Below, piece after piece: positions 1-8,155 of a stretch of DNA of 35,227 bases (position 1 is its first letter; every line of letters starts with the position of its first letter). This stretch comes from Anaerolineales bacterium (GTDB taxonomy: Bacteria; Chloroflexota; Anaerolineae; Anaerolineales; Villigracilaceae): assembly GCA_013140605.1 (NCBI GenBank), contig JABFSL010000108.1, positions 1 through 35,227 on the forward strand. Direction: 5' to 3'. The translations under genes were made by a program, and so were the position numbers. A model generated the notes under the pieces. That model saw only the letters and a list, made by a program, of their open reading frames with translations. It was not told the DNA's origin and did not search any database.

Positions 1-1
1 A

Positions 2-106
2 ATTGAACGCTTATTACCTAAATCGATTCATGCTGTCACTGCCAAAGGTTTTGAAATCAAAGTTGCGCTTTTTGTGCTCGCTTGTAGCATCACTTTCCTT
101 TGGTAG
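2..106 (+). pseudogene. 3' end of an IS982-like transposase (cut by window edge)
   Basis: An open frame enters from the left edge and stops at TAG 104-106. It encodes 34 residues, including PKSIHAVTAKGFEIKVALFV. The 'IHAVT..GFE.K...F.LA' pattern resembles the C-terminus of IS982-type DDE transposases as I remember them. Only the last tenth or so is visible, so I cannot tell whether the full gene is intact. The right inverted repeat of the element would be expected in 107-169, but I cannot define it without the other end. Confidence 0.5.
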
Positions 107-169
107 GTAGCAACTTGGGTTAATTATGAGATAAGCGATAGTGTACAAGCTTAGGTCAAAAAAGTCAAT

Positions 170-1402
170 TCACCCCTTTTTCCTGCCATGTTTATTGTCA
201 GCGGTGTCTTCATTGCGTTTTCCATGAGGCAGGAAAACCACAAAGACCGTGCCAACGCCAACTTTGCTTTTTACTTCGATGCGTCCGCCGTGTCCTTGAA
301 TGATCTGTTTACATATGGATAGACCCAGGCCGGTGCCGGCGATGCGTGATTCATGTTCGCGCACGCGAAAGAATTTTTCGAATAAGTGCGGTAAGGATTC
401 TTCTGGAATCCCCAGGCCTGTATCTTGAATATAAAATGCGATTTCCTTTTCAGTTTCCTCGGCGCGCATCATGACCGAGCCATTGGGACGATTGTACTTG
501 ATGGCATTGCTCAATAAATTCAATAAAACTTGTTTGACCTTGTCGCGGTCAGCTTCGAGCAGGGGGAGTCTTTCCGGCGATTCCACGCGAATCTGAATGT
601 TGTCTTCAGTGGCCTTGGTGGACATGACATCCTTGCATTCGTAGATTAAATCCGCGATGCTGAAGATGGTCTTTCGGAATTGCACACGGCCCGACTCAAG
701 TCTTGCCAGATCCAGGAAGGACGATGCAAGCGCATTCAAGCGGATCGTTTCGTTGTGAATATTGTTGATGATCTGATCGCGCTGTTCCTGCGACATTTCA
801 GGCCGCAGCAGTAAATATGTGGCTGTACTTAGTGATGATAACGGCGTGCGCAGTTCGTGGACAAATTCGGATATCAGATCTGATTGTTGGAACAAGCGCG
901 CGTTTTCAATTGCGACTGCGGCCTGCGCACCCAATACCAACAGCATTGATTCATCTGCATCTGTGAATTTGCCTCTGTGTTTATTGATCGCTTCCAGCAC
1001 CCCGACGATCTTGTTCTTTGTAACCAGTGGGATTCCAAGAAGGGATTCTGTGGAATAGCCGGTTGTTTCCTCCACATTGGAGAAAAAGCGCGGGTCATCA
1101 TGTGCGTTGACGATGCGGACCGCCTGACGATTGTTCACGATCCAGCCTGCGATGCTTCCATCCAACGGGACGGTTATCCCGCGCCGGGTGGAGGCATCCA
1201 GATTTGTCGAGACCTGGAAATATAATTGACGGGAAGTATCGTCATACAACAAAATGGATGCGGCTTCCGCTCCGCTGATTTCTGCGGCGGCGTGCACAAT
1301 GCGTGAAAGCAGAATGTCAAGATCAAGCGTCGATGCGAGATCTCGCGCAATGTCAATTAAGCGGCGATAGCCATCCAGACGTTCGGTTTTTATTTCAGCC
1401 AT
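170..1402 (-). CDS. GAF-domain sensor histidine kinase
   Basis: Cytoplasmic two-component sensor kinase of 410 aa with no membrane segments. A GAF domain spans about residues 15-172. It is followed by the HisKA dimerisation helix with phospho-acceptor H182 in SEFVHELRTPLSS, then a HATPase_c domain with an N-box (LLNLLSNAIKYN), G1 box (DTGLGIP) and G2 box (GTGLGLS). It is the last gene of a three-gene minus-strand operon. Its start overlaps the end of the Sir2 gene by 8 bp, which suggests translational coupling. The GAF domain probably senses a small ligand or redox state, but the sequence does not show which. The likely partner is the receiver-domain protein encoded first in the same operon. 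Confidence 0.93.
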   Translation of the reverse strand: MAEIKTERLDGYRRLIDIARDLASTLDLDILLSRIVHAAAEISGAEAASILLYDDTSRQLYFQVSTNLDASTRRGITVPLDGSIAGWIVNNRQAVRIVNAHDDPRFFSNVEETTGYSTESLLGIPLVTKNKIVGVLEAINKHRGKFTDADESMLLVLGAQAAVAIENARLFQQSDLISEFVHELRTPLSSLSTATYLLLRPEMSQEQRDQIINNIHNETIRLNALASSFLDLARLESGRVQFRKTIFSIADLIYECKDVMSTKATEDNIQIRVESPERLPLLEADRDKVKQVLLNLLSNAIKYNRPNGSVMMRAEETEKEIAFYIQDTGLGIPEESLPHLFEKFFRVREHESRIAGTGLGLSICKQIIQGHGGRIEVKSKVGVGTVFVVFLPHGKRNEDTADNKHGRKKG

Positions 1403-2171
1403 TAAGAACTCTCTCTGTAATTGCGGGAATGATCATTGACACATCTTCCAGGATCGCCACATCTGCGCGGACATTCAAATAAGTCTGAGTGTTGTTGATA
1501 ATGATAAGGTGTGCGCCGCGATCGAGTGCCTGCATGGGCAACCCGGCCACGGGCAGGACTTCCAATGAGGAACCCGCAACCAGCATCAGGTCGCATTGAC
1601 GCGCTTCACGTTGAGCTTTGAACCACGCCGCCTGAGGCAGTTGCTCGCCGAAGAGGATCACATCGGGCTTTAATATCTCTCCGCATTTTGGGCAATGAGG
1701 AAGCTCGCCCTGTTCAACAAATGGAGCAAGATAAAGCGCCGCATCCACTTGATGATAACACTGGGTGCAGGTTAACGTTTTCATGGTTCCGTGCATTTCG
1801 ATTACAGTTTTTGACCCCGCCTTTTGATGCAGGATGTCAATGTTTTGAGTAATGATGGAAGATATGCGCCCCGCTTGTTCCAATTTGGCCAGCGCAACGT
1901 GCGCGGCATTTGGCTGCGCAGTATAGATTTGATTTGCCAGCGGGCGAAACCATTGAAAGAATTTTTCCGGCCTGGTTCGAAAGGTATTTAATGATGCGAC
2001 CTCCATCGGTTCATCGCTGGACCATAAGCCTGTTCCTGTGGAACGGAAATCGGGTATGCCTGACGGAGTGGAGAGTCCGGCGCCTGTCAGCACTACAGCA
2101 TGTTTTGATTGGCGGAATAAGTCCGCGGCGAAGTCAATGCTTGTTTGTGTCTGAGGCGAAAAAGAGATCAT
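1395..2171 (-). CDS. cobB: NAD-dependent protein deacylase, Sir2 family
   Basis: Sirtuin of 258 aa, the usual length for bacterial CobB. It removes acyl groups from lysines using NAD+. Visible motifs are the NAD-binding GAGLST (residues 30-35) and GIPDFRS (38-44), QNID (109-112), catalytic H127 in EMHGTM, and a four-cysteine zinc site (C135, C138, C160, C163). The start codon overlaps the stop of the response-regulator gene in an ATGA (2168-2171), and the stop overlaps the kinase start. The deacylase is therefore locked between the two halves of a signalling pair. I infer that it may act on a protein of that pathway, but nothing in the sequence names the substrate. Confidence 0.93.
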   Translation of the reverse strand: MISFSPQTQTSIDFAADLFRQSKHAVVLTGAGLSTPSGIPDFRSTGTGLWSSDEPMEVASLNTFRTRPEKFFQWFRPLANQIYTAQPNAAHVALAKLEQAGRISSIITQNIDILHQKAGSKTVIEMHGTMKTLTCTQCYHQVDAALYLAPFVEQGELPHCPKCGEILKPDVILFGEQLPQAAWFKAQREARQCDLMLVAGSSLEVLPVAGLPMQALDRGAHLIIINNTQTYLNVRADVAILEDVSMIIPAITERVLNG

Positions 2172-3331
2172 CGCGCCTTTTCACGCTCAATGATGGCATC
2201 GGAGATCTTAAGGAATTGCTGGGATGTCATGTTTGTTGGCTGGCACATGACTGCGGGTGTTTGCATCCGCTCGGCTTGCAGGAATAATTCGGGAGCGGGA
2301 GTGAGAGTGCTTGAAATCGAATGCCCTAATTTTTCCTGGACTTGAGTCCAGGCCATTTGCGCTTCGGAACGCTGACGATTGTTCAAGACCACGCTGATGC
2401 TTTTACGATCAATGTGCAGGCTGACAATATCGTCAATCAATAATTTCGTGTGTTGAATGGTGCTTGGCGCGCCTTCCAGTACGACAATGCGTTCACTGCA
2501 CAATGGGAGGACTTTTTGCACAAAGGTCGGCAGCCCCGTTCCCAGATCCAGAATAACGAAACGGGCGAGTGAAGAGAGGCGTGTAACAAGTGCTTCATAA
2601 TTTGGCACTTGAGAAGTCAATGTTATATCGCGCGGGTTTTCAGAGGCGAGGAAAAGTTTAATACCGGAGTTATGAGGAACAAGTGAAGCCTGCACCTTTT
2701 CGCGGGTCACTTCCACAACACTTCCCTGCAAAATTTCAGTTAAACCCTTTTGATTTGGCGCGCCAAAATTCAAGCCAAATGTTCCTTGTCCTGGAACAAG
2801 TTCGGCCAGGATCACATCTGATTGCGTGCGGGTAAAGATGCCGGCGGCTAAATTGGAAGCGAGTGAAGACACACCCAGCCCGCCGCGTGCGGCAAGCACG
2901 CCGATCACATAACCGTGATGCTCATGTGAAGCGGTGACTACATCAGTTGGTTCCTTGTGTATCGTGCGTGCAAGCAGGGCCTTTACATGCGCCTGCAGTT
3001 CTGTTGGGTGGGTTGGCTTGGTCAGGTAATCATCAGCGCCGACTTCAAATCCTGTCACCTTGTCGTCCAGTTGAGTCTTTGCGGTAAACATCATGATCGG
3101 AATGGCCACGGTTACCGGATTTTTTCGCAGGCGGCGTGTGACTTCGTATCCGTCCATGTCCGGCATCATCACATCCAGGAGAATTAGGTCTGGACGTTCT
3201 TCCAGAGCTTTTGTCAGCCCTTGTGAACCATTTGATGCTGCGATAATCTCATAGCCCTGTCTTTGCAGCATCAAGCCAACCAATCTCAGTGTGTCCACAT
3301 CATCGTCGATGATCAGAATTTTTTCAGCCAT
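2168..3331 (-). CDS. Response regulator receiver fused to CpaE/MinD-like P-loop domain
   Basis: 387 aa from the ATG at 3331, chosen because an AGAGG ribosome site sits just upstream; an upstream in-frame start at 3439 would add a non-conserved leader. Residues 1-120 form a receiver domain with acidic pocket DDD (10-12 region), phospho-acceptor D53 in LLDVMMPDMDGYE, and the conserved lysine in MFTAKTQ. From about residue 135 there is a ParA/MinD-like fold as in CpaE. Its P-loop reads ARGGLGVSSLASNLA, so the usual Walker A lysine is replaced by Val. CpaE proteins often have such degenerate P-loops and help localise type IV/tad pilus machinery. No pilus genes are near, so a pilus role is not supported here. 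First gene of the operon with cobB and the kinase. Confidence 0.88.
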   Translation of the reverse strand: MAEKILIIDDDVDTLRLVGLMLQRQGYEIIAASNGSQGLTKALEERPDLILLDVMMPDMDGYEVTRRLRKNPVTVAIPIMMFTAKTQLDDKVTGFEVGADDYLTKPTHPTELQAHVKALLARTIHKEPTDVVTASHEHHGYVIGVLAARGGLGVSSLASNLAAGIFTRTQSDVILAELVPGQGTFGLNFGAPNQKGLTEILQGSVVEVTREKVQASLVPHNSGIKLFLASENPRDITLTSQVPNYEALVTRLSSLARFVILDLGTGLPTFVQKVLPLCSERIVVLEGAPSTIQHTKLLIDDIVSLHIDRKSISVVLNNRQRSEAQMAWTQVQEKLGHSISSTLTPAPELFLQAERMQTPAVMCQPTNMTSQQFLKISDAIIEREKAR

Positions 3332-3370
3332 TTTCGCCTCTTTATAAAATAAATAATTGCAGTGTAAATG

Positions 3371-3376
3371 ATTATA
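3371..3376 (-). promoter_or_regulatory. Possible -10 box for the regulator-cobB-kinase operon
   Basis: Read on the minus strand this is a perfect TATAAT about 40 bp upstream of the start at 3331. No good -35 hexamer is present at 16-18 bp. A weak or activator-dependent promoter is possible. Confidence 0.35.
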
Positions 3377-3675
3377 ACGGATTAATAATGCTATGCGGCG
3401 TCGGTGTATGAAATAAAATGGAAAAGACAGGTAATGCATACCCTTAATGTTACTGACCGAAACCCATGCTCATATATTTGTTATTATATCCCGTCTGGTT
3501 CGTCTGCGCAGGAAAGTTGATTGAAATCTATGAAGAAATATCCTGTGCGAAGGAGTGCTTCGGAAGTTGTGATCAATCAATCGGGTGTTTATGCTTGAGT
3601 AAACAGAAATAACTACGGGCGTGGAAAGAGGCGGCTTCAACCGCAAAATAACAGACTCTTCACTAATTAACACCC

Positions 3676-3704
3676 TTGACGGGCATCCCCTGCGTGCGTA
3701 TAAT
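3676..3704 (+). promoter_or_regulatory. Sigma-70 type promoter for rpoC
   Basis: TTGACG (3676-3681) and a consensus TATAAT (3699-3704) are separated by exactly 17 bp. This near-consensus housekeeping promoter lies about 145 bp upstream of the rpoC start. It implies that rpoC is transcribed from its own promoter and has a leader of roughly 135 nt. Confidence 0.85.
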
Positions 3705-3737
3705 CCTTCCATTGAAGGTGAAAACCAAGTACACACA

Positions 3738-3779
3738 GCAAGCGCTTGAGGAAAAATCTCAAAGCGCTTGCCTTTATTT
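3738..3779 (+). terminator. Hairpin plus T-rich tract in the rpoC leader (possible attenuator)
   Basis: Arms at 3738-3750 and 3758-3771 pair over 13 bp with one bulged A. The loop is 7 nt (3751-3757), and the T-rich stretch TTTATTT follows at 3773-3779. It lies between the rpoC promoter and the GTG start, so a working terminator here would attenuate rpoC. Each arm also contains the palindrome CAAGCGCTTG, so it could instead be a protein-binding or processing site. Confidence 0.55.
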
Positions 3780-3849
3780 GTCTCTGACTTAAGCCGACTA
3801 CACGCTACGCAGAGAAAAGCAAAAGAACACTAATTTTAGGAGAGTACCA

Positions 3850-6800
3850 GTGGAAACTAAGGGACTGACCGCACTCCGTATCAGCCTAGCCTCGCCCCAG
3901 ACAATTTTGTCGTGGTCGTATGGTGAGGTGCTCAAACCCGAAACAATCAACTATCGCCGCTTGCGGCCAGAAAAGGATGGTTTGTTTTGCGAAGCCATTT
4001 TTGGCCCAACCCGTGACTGGCAGTGTTACTGCGGCAAATACAAGAACCCGCGTTATAAAGGCATTACCTGCGATAAATGCGGTGTGGAAGTAACCCGCTC
4101 CGCGGTTCGCCGTGAACGCATGGGGCACATCACACTTGCCACACCCGTCGCGCATATTTGGTACACCCGCCGCATCCCATCACAGATGGGCATGCTGCTC
4201 GATGTCTCGCGCCGTAACCTTGACCGCGTGTTGTACTTCGCCCAATATATCGTTACCTATGTGGATGAAGAAGCACGCAAGAAAGCTTTGCAGCGTTTGG
4301 AGGATGAAATCTCTGTCTCTGAACGGGAACAGGCTGCGGGCGTAAACGCTAAGATCGCCGAGATCAAACAGAAGCGTGATCATCAAATTTCTGATCTTAA
4401 GCAAAAGCAGGTTGTGCTTGAGCAGGGCTATGATGAAGGCATTGCCGAACAGATGGACCCGATCATTAAAGAGGGTCAGAGACTCGAGAAGCAGCTTCAA
4501 GACCAGATGGGCGAGCACGCCAAGAAAACGATCGTCTTTGAGCTTACTGGCGAAAAGATAATCGATGCTGAAGACAAGGTTGCCAGCAAACACATTACAC
4601 TCGTTCAGAAAAACGTTCAAAAGAAGATGGAAACTCTTGAGAACGAATTGAAGGATAAAAAACAACGCGATCTGGAAGCGATCAAGACCCAGTCTGCCAC
4701 CATCAAGGCACAGGCAGATCAGGAAATGGAAGCATTGCGCGGCGAGTTGGAGAATCAGACCAACGCTTCGTCGAATCAATCCTCGCGCCTGCGTGATGAA
4801 CTGGTGGAGCTTCGCCCCTTTACATTTCTCAGCGAAATTCGCTATCGCGAACTCAAACAACGTTGGGGACAGGTCTTCCGCGCCGATATGGGCGCTGAGG
4901 CCTTCTTCGATATTCTCGAACGCCTTGACCTCGATAAACTTTCAGAGGAATTGTGGCACGAAGTCCGCACCACCAAGAGCAAGCAGAAGCGCAAGAAGTC
5001 CACAACCCGTTTGAAGGTCGTGGAGGCGTTCCGCCGCTCGGGCAACAGCCCTGCGTGGATGATCCTTACTGTTCTCCCCGTGATTCCTCCAGACCTGCGC
5101 CCGATGGTGCAGTTGGATGGTGGTCGCTTTGCAACATCTGATCTTAACGATCTTTATCGCCGCGTGATCAACCGTAATAACCGCTTGAAGAGATTGCTCG
5201 AACTCGGCGCACCGGATGTCATCATCCGCAATGAGAAGCGCATGTTGCAGGAGGCTGTTGACAGCCTTATCGACAACAGTCAGCGTGGCAAGGCTCTGTC
5301 ACGCCGTGGCCGCCGCGAACTTAAGTCCTTGAGCGACATGCTCAAAGGCAAGAAGGGACGTTTCCGCCGTAACCTGCTCGGCAAGCGCGTGGATTACTCC
5401 GGTCGTTCCGTGATCGTGGTTGGTCCTCAGTTGAAATTAAATCAATGCGGTTTGCCCAAGAGCATGGCGCTTGAGTTGTACCGTCCGTTCGTGATCGCAC
5501 GACTCGTACAAAATAATTACGCGGCGAATGTCAAAGGCGCACGCCGTCTCATTGAGCGCAACAGGCCAGAGGTCTGGGAAGCTCTCGAAGGCGTAATCGG
5601 CGACCGTCCCGTTATGTTGAACCGCGCGCCCACTCTGCATCGCCTTGGTATTCAGGCGTTTGAGCCGATCCTCATCGAAGGCTCTGCCATTCAACTACAT
5701 CCGCTCGTTACAACAGCGTTCAACGCGGACTTTGACGGCGATCAAATGGCTGTCCATGTTCCACTATCCGCCAAGGCGGTATCGGAAGCGCGTGAACTTA
5801 TGCTCGCGTCCAAGAACCTGCTCAAGCCGGCGGATGGCGAGCCGATCATCTCCCCATCCAAAGATATGGTGCTTGGTGTGTATTACCTGACCATGGAGAA
5901 AAAGGCCGTTCATAAAGGTGATGGCCGCGCCTTTGCCGATATGGATGAAGTGGAACTCGCATATGCTCTCGCGCAAGTTGAAGTACACAGCGAGATCAAG
6001 TTCCGCGCGAAGACCTGGTACGATGACAATGGCGATCGCCTGCCCGAAGCTGAATACCGCATTCTTAATACGACTGTCGGTCGTGTGCTCTTCAACCGGG
6101 TTTTGCCCGAACAGGTACAGTTTGTCAACCAGAAACTCGATAAAGGCGGTGTGAAGGATCTGATCGCTGAAGTGTACGAGTTATGCGGACAGGAAATCAC
6201 AACCGATGTAGCTGATGCTGTAAAACATATCGGCTTTACATTTGCAACGATCTCCGGCACCACACTGGCGGTTGCGGATATTTCCATTCCGCCGGAACGC
6301 AAGGGGATTATCGACGAAGCTTTGAAGGCTGTCGAAGTGGTGTTGCGCGATTTCCGTCGCGGCCTTCTCACAGAACAGGAAAAGAACGAGCGCGAGATCC
6401 AGATCTGGCAGGAAACCACAGACCGTGTGGGTGTTGCTGTAAGAAAACACATGGATCCAGATGGCAATCTTTCCACTATGGCTACCTCCGGCGCGACAAA
6501 AGGCGGTTTCTCGACCATCTCCCAGTTGGCTGGTATGCGTGGTTTGATGGCTGATCCGTCCGGACGCATCATCCCCATGCCCATCCGTTCCAACTTCCGC
6601 GAAGGACTCACAGCGCAGGAATACTTCATTTCCACGCACGGCGCGCGCAAAGGTCTTGCGGATACGGCTCTCCGTACTGCTGACGCTGGTTATCTCACCC
6701 GCCGCCTTGTGGATATTGCGCAGGATATCATCATCAACGAATACGACTGCGGCACGCACGAAGGGATTTGGGTCCGCAAGTCGGATGATGTTGCCGGCCA

Positions 6801-8097
6801 GTCCATTATGAATCGCATCTATAGCCGTCTCGCTGCCGAGCGTGTGCTTGATCCGCAGACAGGCGAAGTGCTTGCTGAGTACAACGATGTGATCACGCAC
6901 GACCTCGCGCGTAAGATCGCCAACACAAGCGTCTCGGAAATGAAACTCCGTTCACCGATGACCTGCGAATTGACTCACGGCATCTGCGCCAAATGCTACG
7001 GCATCGATCTTGGACGTGGTGAAATGGTGGAACTTGGCGCAGCGGTGGGTATCGTGGCCGCTCAATCCATCGGCGAGCCTGGTACACAATTAACACTGCG
7101 CACCTTCCATACTGGTGGTGTGGCCTCCAGCGGTGCGTCAGACATCACAACAGGTCTTCCGCGCGTGGAGGAAATCTTTGAAGCACGCAAGATGCCGAAG
7201 GGCGAAGCGGTTGTCGCTGAGATCGCCGGCGTTGTGCGCGTCATGCAATCTGAAAAATATACCGACATGCGTGAAGTCCATATTGAACACGCGGAAATGA
7301 TCCACGACGAATACGCGCTTCCTGAAGATTGGAAGTTCGTGGCAAAGGATGAAACCGAAGTGCAGGCTGGTGACATCCTTGCGACCAAGGAAAAAGCCAC
7401 CATCACAGCCCAGCATGCCGGGCGTGTTGCCGTGGAAAAGAAAGACCGCAAGATCATTGTCTCCTACGAACAACGCGAAGAAGCCATCGAAGATATTCCC
7501 ACCACTTCCCGCCTGCTTGTCAAAGACGGTGTGCACGTGGAGGCTGGTCAGCCGCTCACTGAAGGTTCGCTCAACCCGCATCGTATCCTCAAGATCCAGG
7601 GACGCGATGCCTGTCAGATGTATCTCATGACCGAGGTACAAAGAGTGTATCGTTCACAAGGCCAGAACATTCACGACAAACATTTTGAGGTTATCATCCG
7701 CAAGATGTTGAGCAAGGTTCAGGTTACCCGCCCCGGCGATACCAAGTACCTGCCCGGCGACGCAGTGGACCGCCTTGAGATCCGCAAGATTAACGAAGCA
7801 TTGCTCGCAGATGGCAAGATTGCGGCGCGCTTCCAGGAAGTTCTGCTCGGCGTGACGAAGGCCTCGCTCAGCACAGACTCTTTCCTCTCGGCTTCCTCAT
7901 TCCAGCACACCATCAAGGTGCTGGCAAGCGCGGCCATCGGTTCCACAACCGATCCGCTCTTCGGCTTGAAGGAAAACGTGATCATCGGCAAGCTCATCCC
8001 TGCGGGAACTGGCTTCATCCACGGGCGTTTCGCGGACACGGAAACTGTCCACAACGCCACGCAATGGTCAAACCTCCCGGATGTCGGGAACATCTAA
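3850..8097 (+). CDS. rpoC: DNA-directed RNA polymerase subunit beta'
   Basis: Catalytic largest core subunit, 1415 aa. The start is GTG at 3850, preceded by an AGGAG site. The catalytic magnesium loop NADFDGD lies at residues 625-631. The N-terminal zinc site is C59, C61, C74, C77, and the second zinc site C967, C1039, C1046, C1049. The bridge helix and trigger loop are intact (MRGLMADPSGRIIPMPIRSN region), with no large SI3-type insertion in the trigger loop. Residues about 145-315 are a long Lys/Glu/Gln-rich coiled coil between the N-terminal clamp and the conserved core; this looks like a lineage-specific insert. The gene has its own promoter and terminator, and rpoB is not adjacent within this window. 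Confidence 0.98.
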   Translation: METKGLTALRISLASPQTILSWSYGEVLKPETINYRRLRPEKDGLFCEAIFGPTRDWQCYCGKYKNPRYKGITCDKCGVEVTRSAVRRERMGHITLATPVAHIWYTRRIPSQMGMLLDVSRRNLDRVLYFAQYIVTYVDEEARKKALQRLEDEISVSEREQAAGVNAKIAEIKQKRDHQISDLKQKQVVLEQGYDEGIAEQMDPIIKEGQRLEKQLQDQMGEHAKKTIVFELTGEKIIDAEDKVASKHITLVQKNVQKKMETLENELKDKKQRDLEAIKTQSATIKAQADQEMEALRGELENQTNASSNQSSRLRDELVELRPFTFLSEIRYRELKQRWGQVFRADMGAEAFFDILERLDLDKLSEELWHEVRTTKSKQKRKKSTTRLKVVEAFRRSGNSPAWMILTVLPVIPPDLRPMVQLDGGRFATSDLNDLYRRVINRNNRLKRLLELGAPDVIIRNEKRMLQEAVDSLIDNSQRGKALSRRGRRELKSLSDMLKGKKGRFRRNLLGKRVDYSGRSVIVVGPQLKLNQCGLPKSMALELYRPFVIARLVQNNYAANVKGARRLIERNRPEVWEALEGVIGDRPVMLNRAPTLHRLGIQAFEPILIEGSAIQLHPLVTTAFNADFDGDQMAVHVPLSAKAVSEARELMLASKNLLKPADGEPIISPSKDMVLGVYYLTMEKKAVHKGDGRAFADMDEVELAYALAQVEVHSEIKFRAKTWYDDNGDRLPEAEYRILNTTVGRVLFNRVLPEQVQFVNQKLDKGGVKDLIAEVYELCGQEITTDVADAVKHIGFTFATISGTTLAVADISIPPERKGIIDEALKAVEVVLRDFRRGLLTEQEKNEREIQIWQETTDRVGVAVRKHMDPDGNLSTMATSGATKGGFSTISQLAGMRGLMADPSGRIIPMPIRSNFREGLTAQEYFISTHGARKGLADTALRTADAGYLTRRLVDIAQDIIINEYDCGTHEGIWVRKSDDVAGQSIMNRIYSRLAAERVLDPQTGEVLAEYNDVITHDLARKIANTSVSEMKLRSPMTCELTHGICAKCYGIDLGRGEMVELGAAVGIVAAQSIGEPGTQLTLRTFHTGGVASSGASDITTGLPRVEEIFEARKMPKGEAVVAEIAGVVRVMQSEKYTDMREVHIEHAEMIHDEYALPEDWKFVAKDETEVQAGDILATKEKATITAQHAGRVAVEKKDRKIIVSYEQREEAIEDIPTTSRLLVKDGVHVEAGQPLTEGSLNPHRILKIQGRDACQMYLMTEVQRVYRSQGQNIHDKHFEVIIRKMLSKVQVTRPGDTKYLPGDAVDRLEIRKINEALLADGKIAARFQEVLLGVTKASLSTDSFLSASSFQHTIKVLASAAIGSTTDPLFGLKENVIIGKLIPAGTGFIHGRFADTETVHNATQWSNLPDVGNI

Positions 8098-8107
8098 AGC
8101 ATAAAAT

Positions 8108-8137
8108 AAAAGCGGCTTCACGGCCGCTTTTATTTTT
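8108..8137 (+). terminator. Rho-independent terminator of rpoC
   Basis: A 9-bp perfect stem (AAAAGCGGC 8108-8116 with GCCGCTTTT 8123-8131) has a 6-nt loop and is followed by ATTTTT. It begins 11 bp after the rpoC stop. Confidence 0.9.
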
Positions 8138-8155
8138 AATCTATAATCGAATTGT

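Larger units (their letters stand above)
3332..3849. other. Divergent intergenic region between the signalling operon and rpoC
   Basis: This 518-bp region holds the rpoC promoter and leader hairpin described separately, and a possible -10 box for the minus-strand operon. The rest (about 3400-3670) shows no convincing gene. A minus-strand 88-codon open frame at 3470-3736 would cover the rpoC promoter and resembles nothing I recognise. Confidence 0.6.

Noticed and set aside
3470-3736. Minus-strand 88-codon open frame upstream of rpoC
   Set aside because: It covers the consensus rpoC promoter, has no ribosome site or recognisable motif, and its composition is not protein-like.
4180-4860. Minus-strand 226-codon open frame within rpoC
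   Set aside because: Antisense shadow of the coiled-coil insert, whose Glu/Lys/Gln-rich codons leave the reverse frame open. The sense frame is certain.
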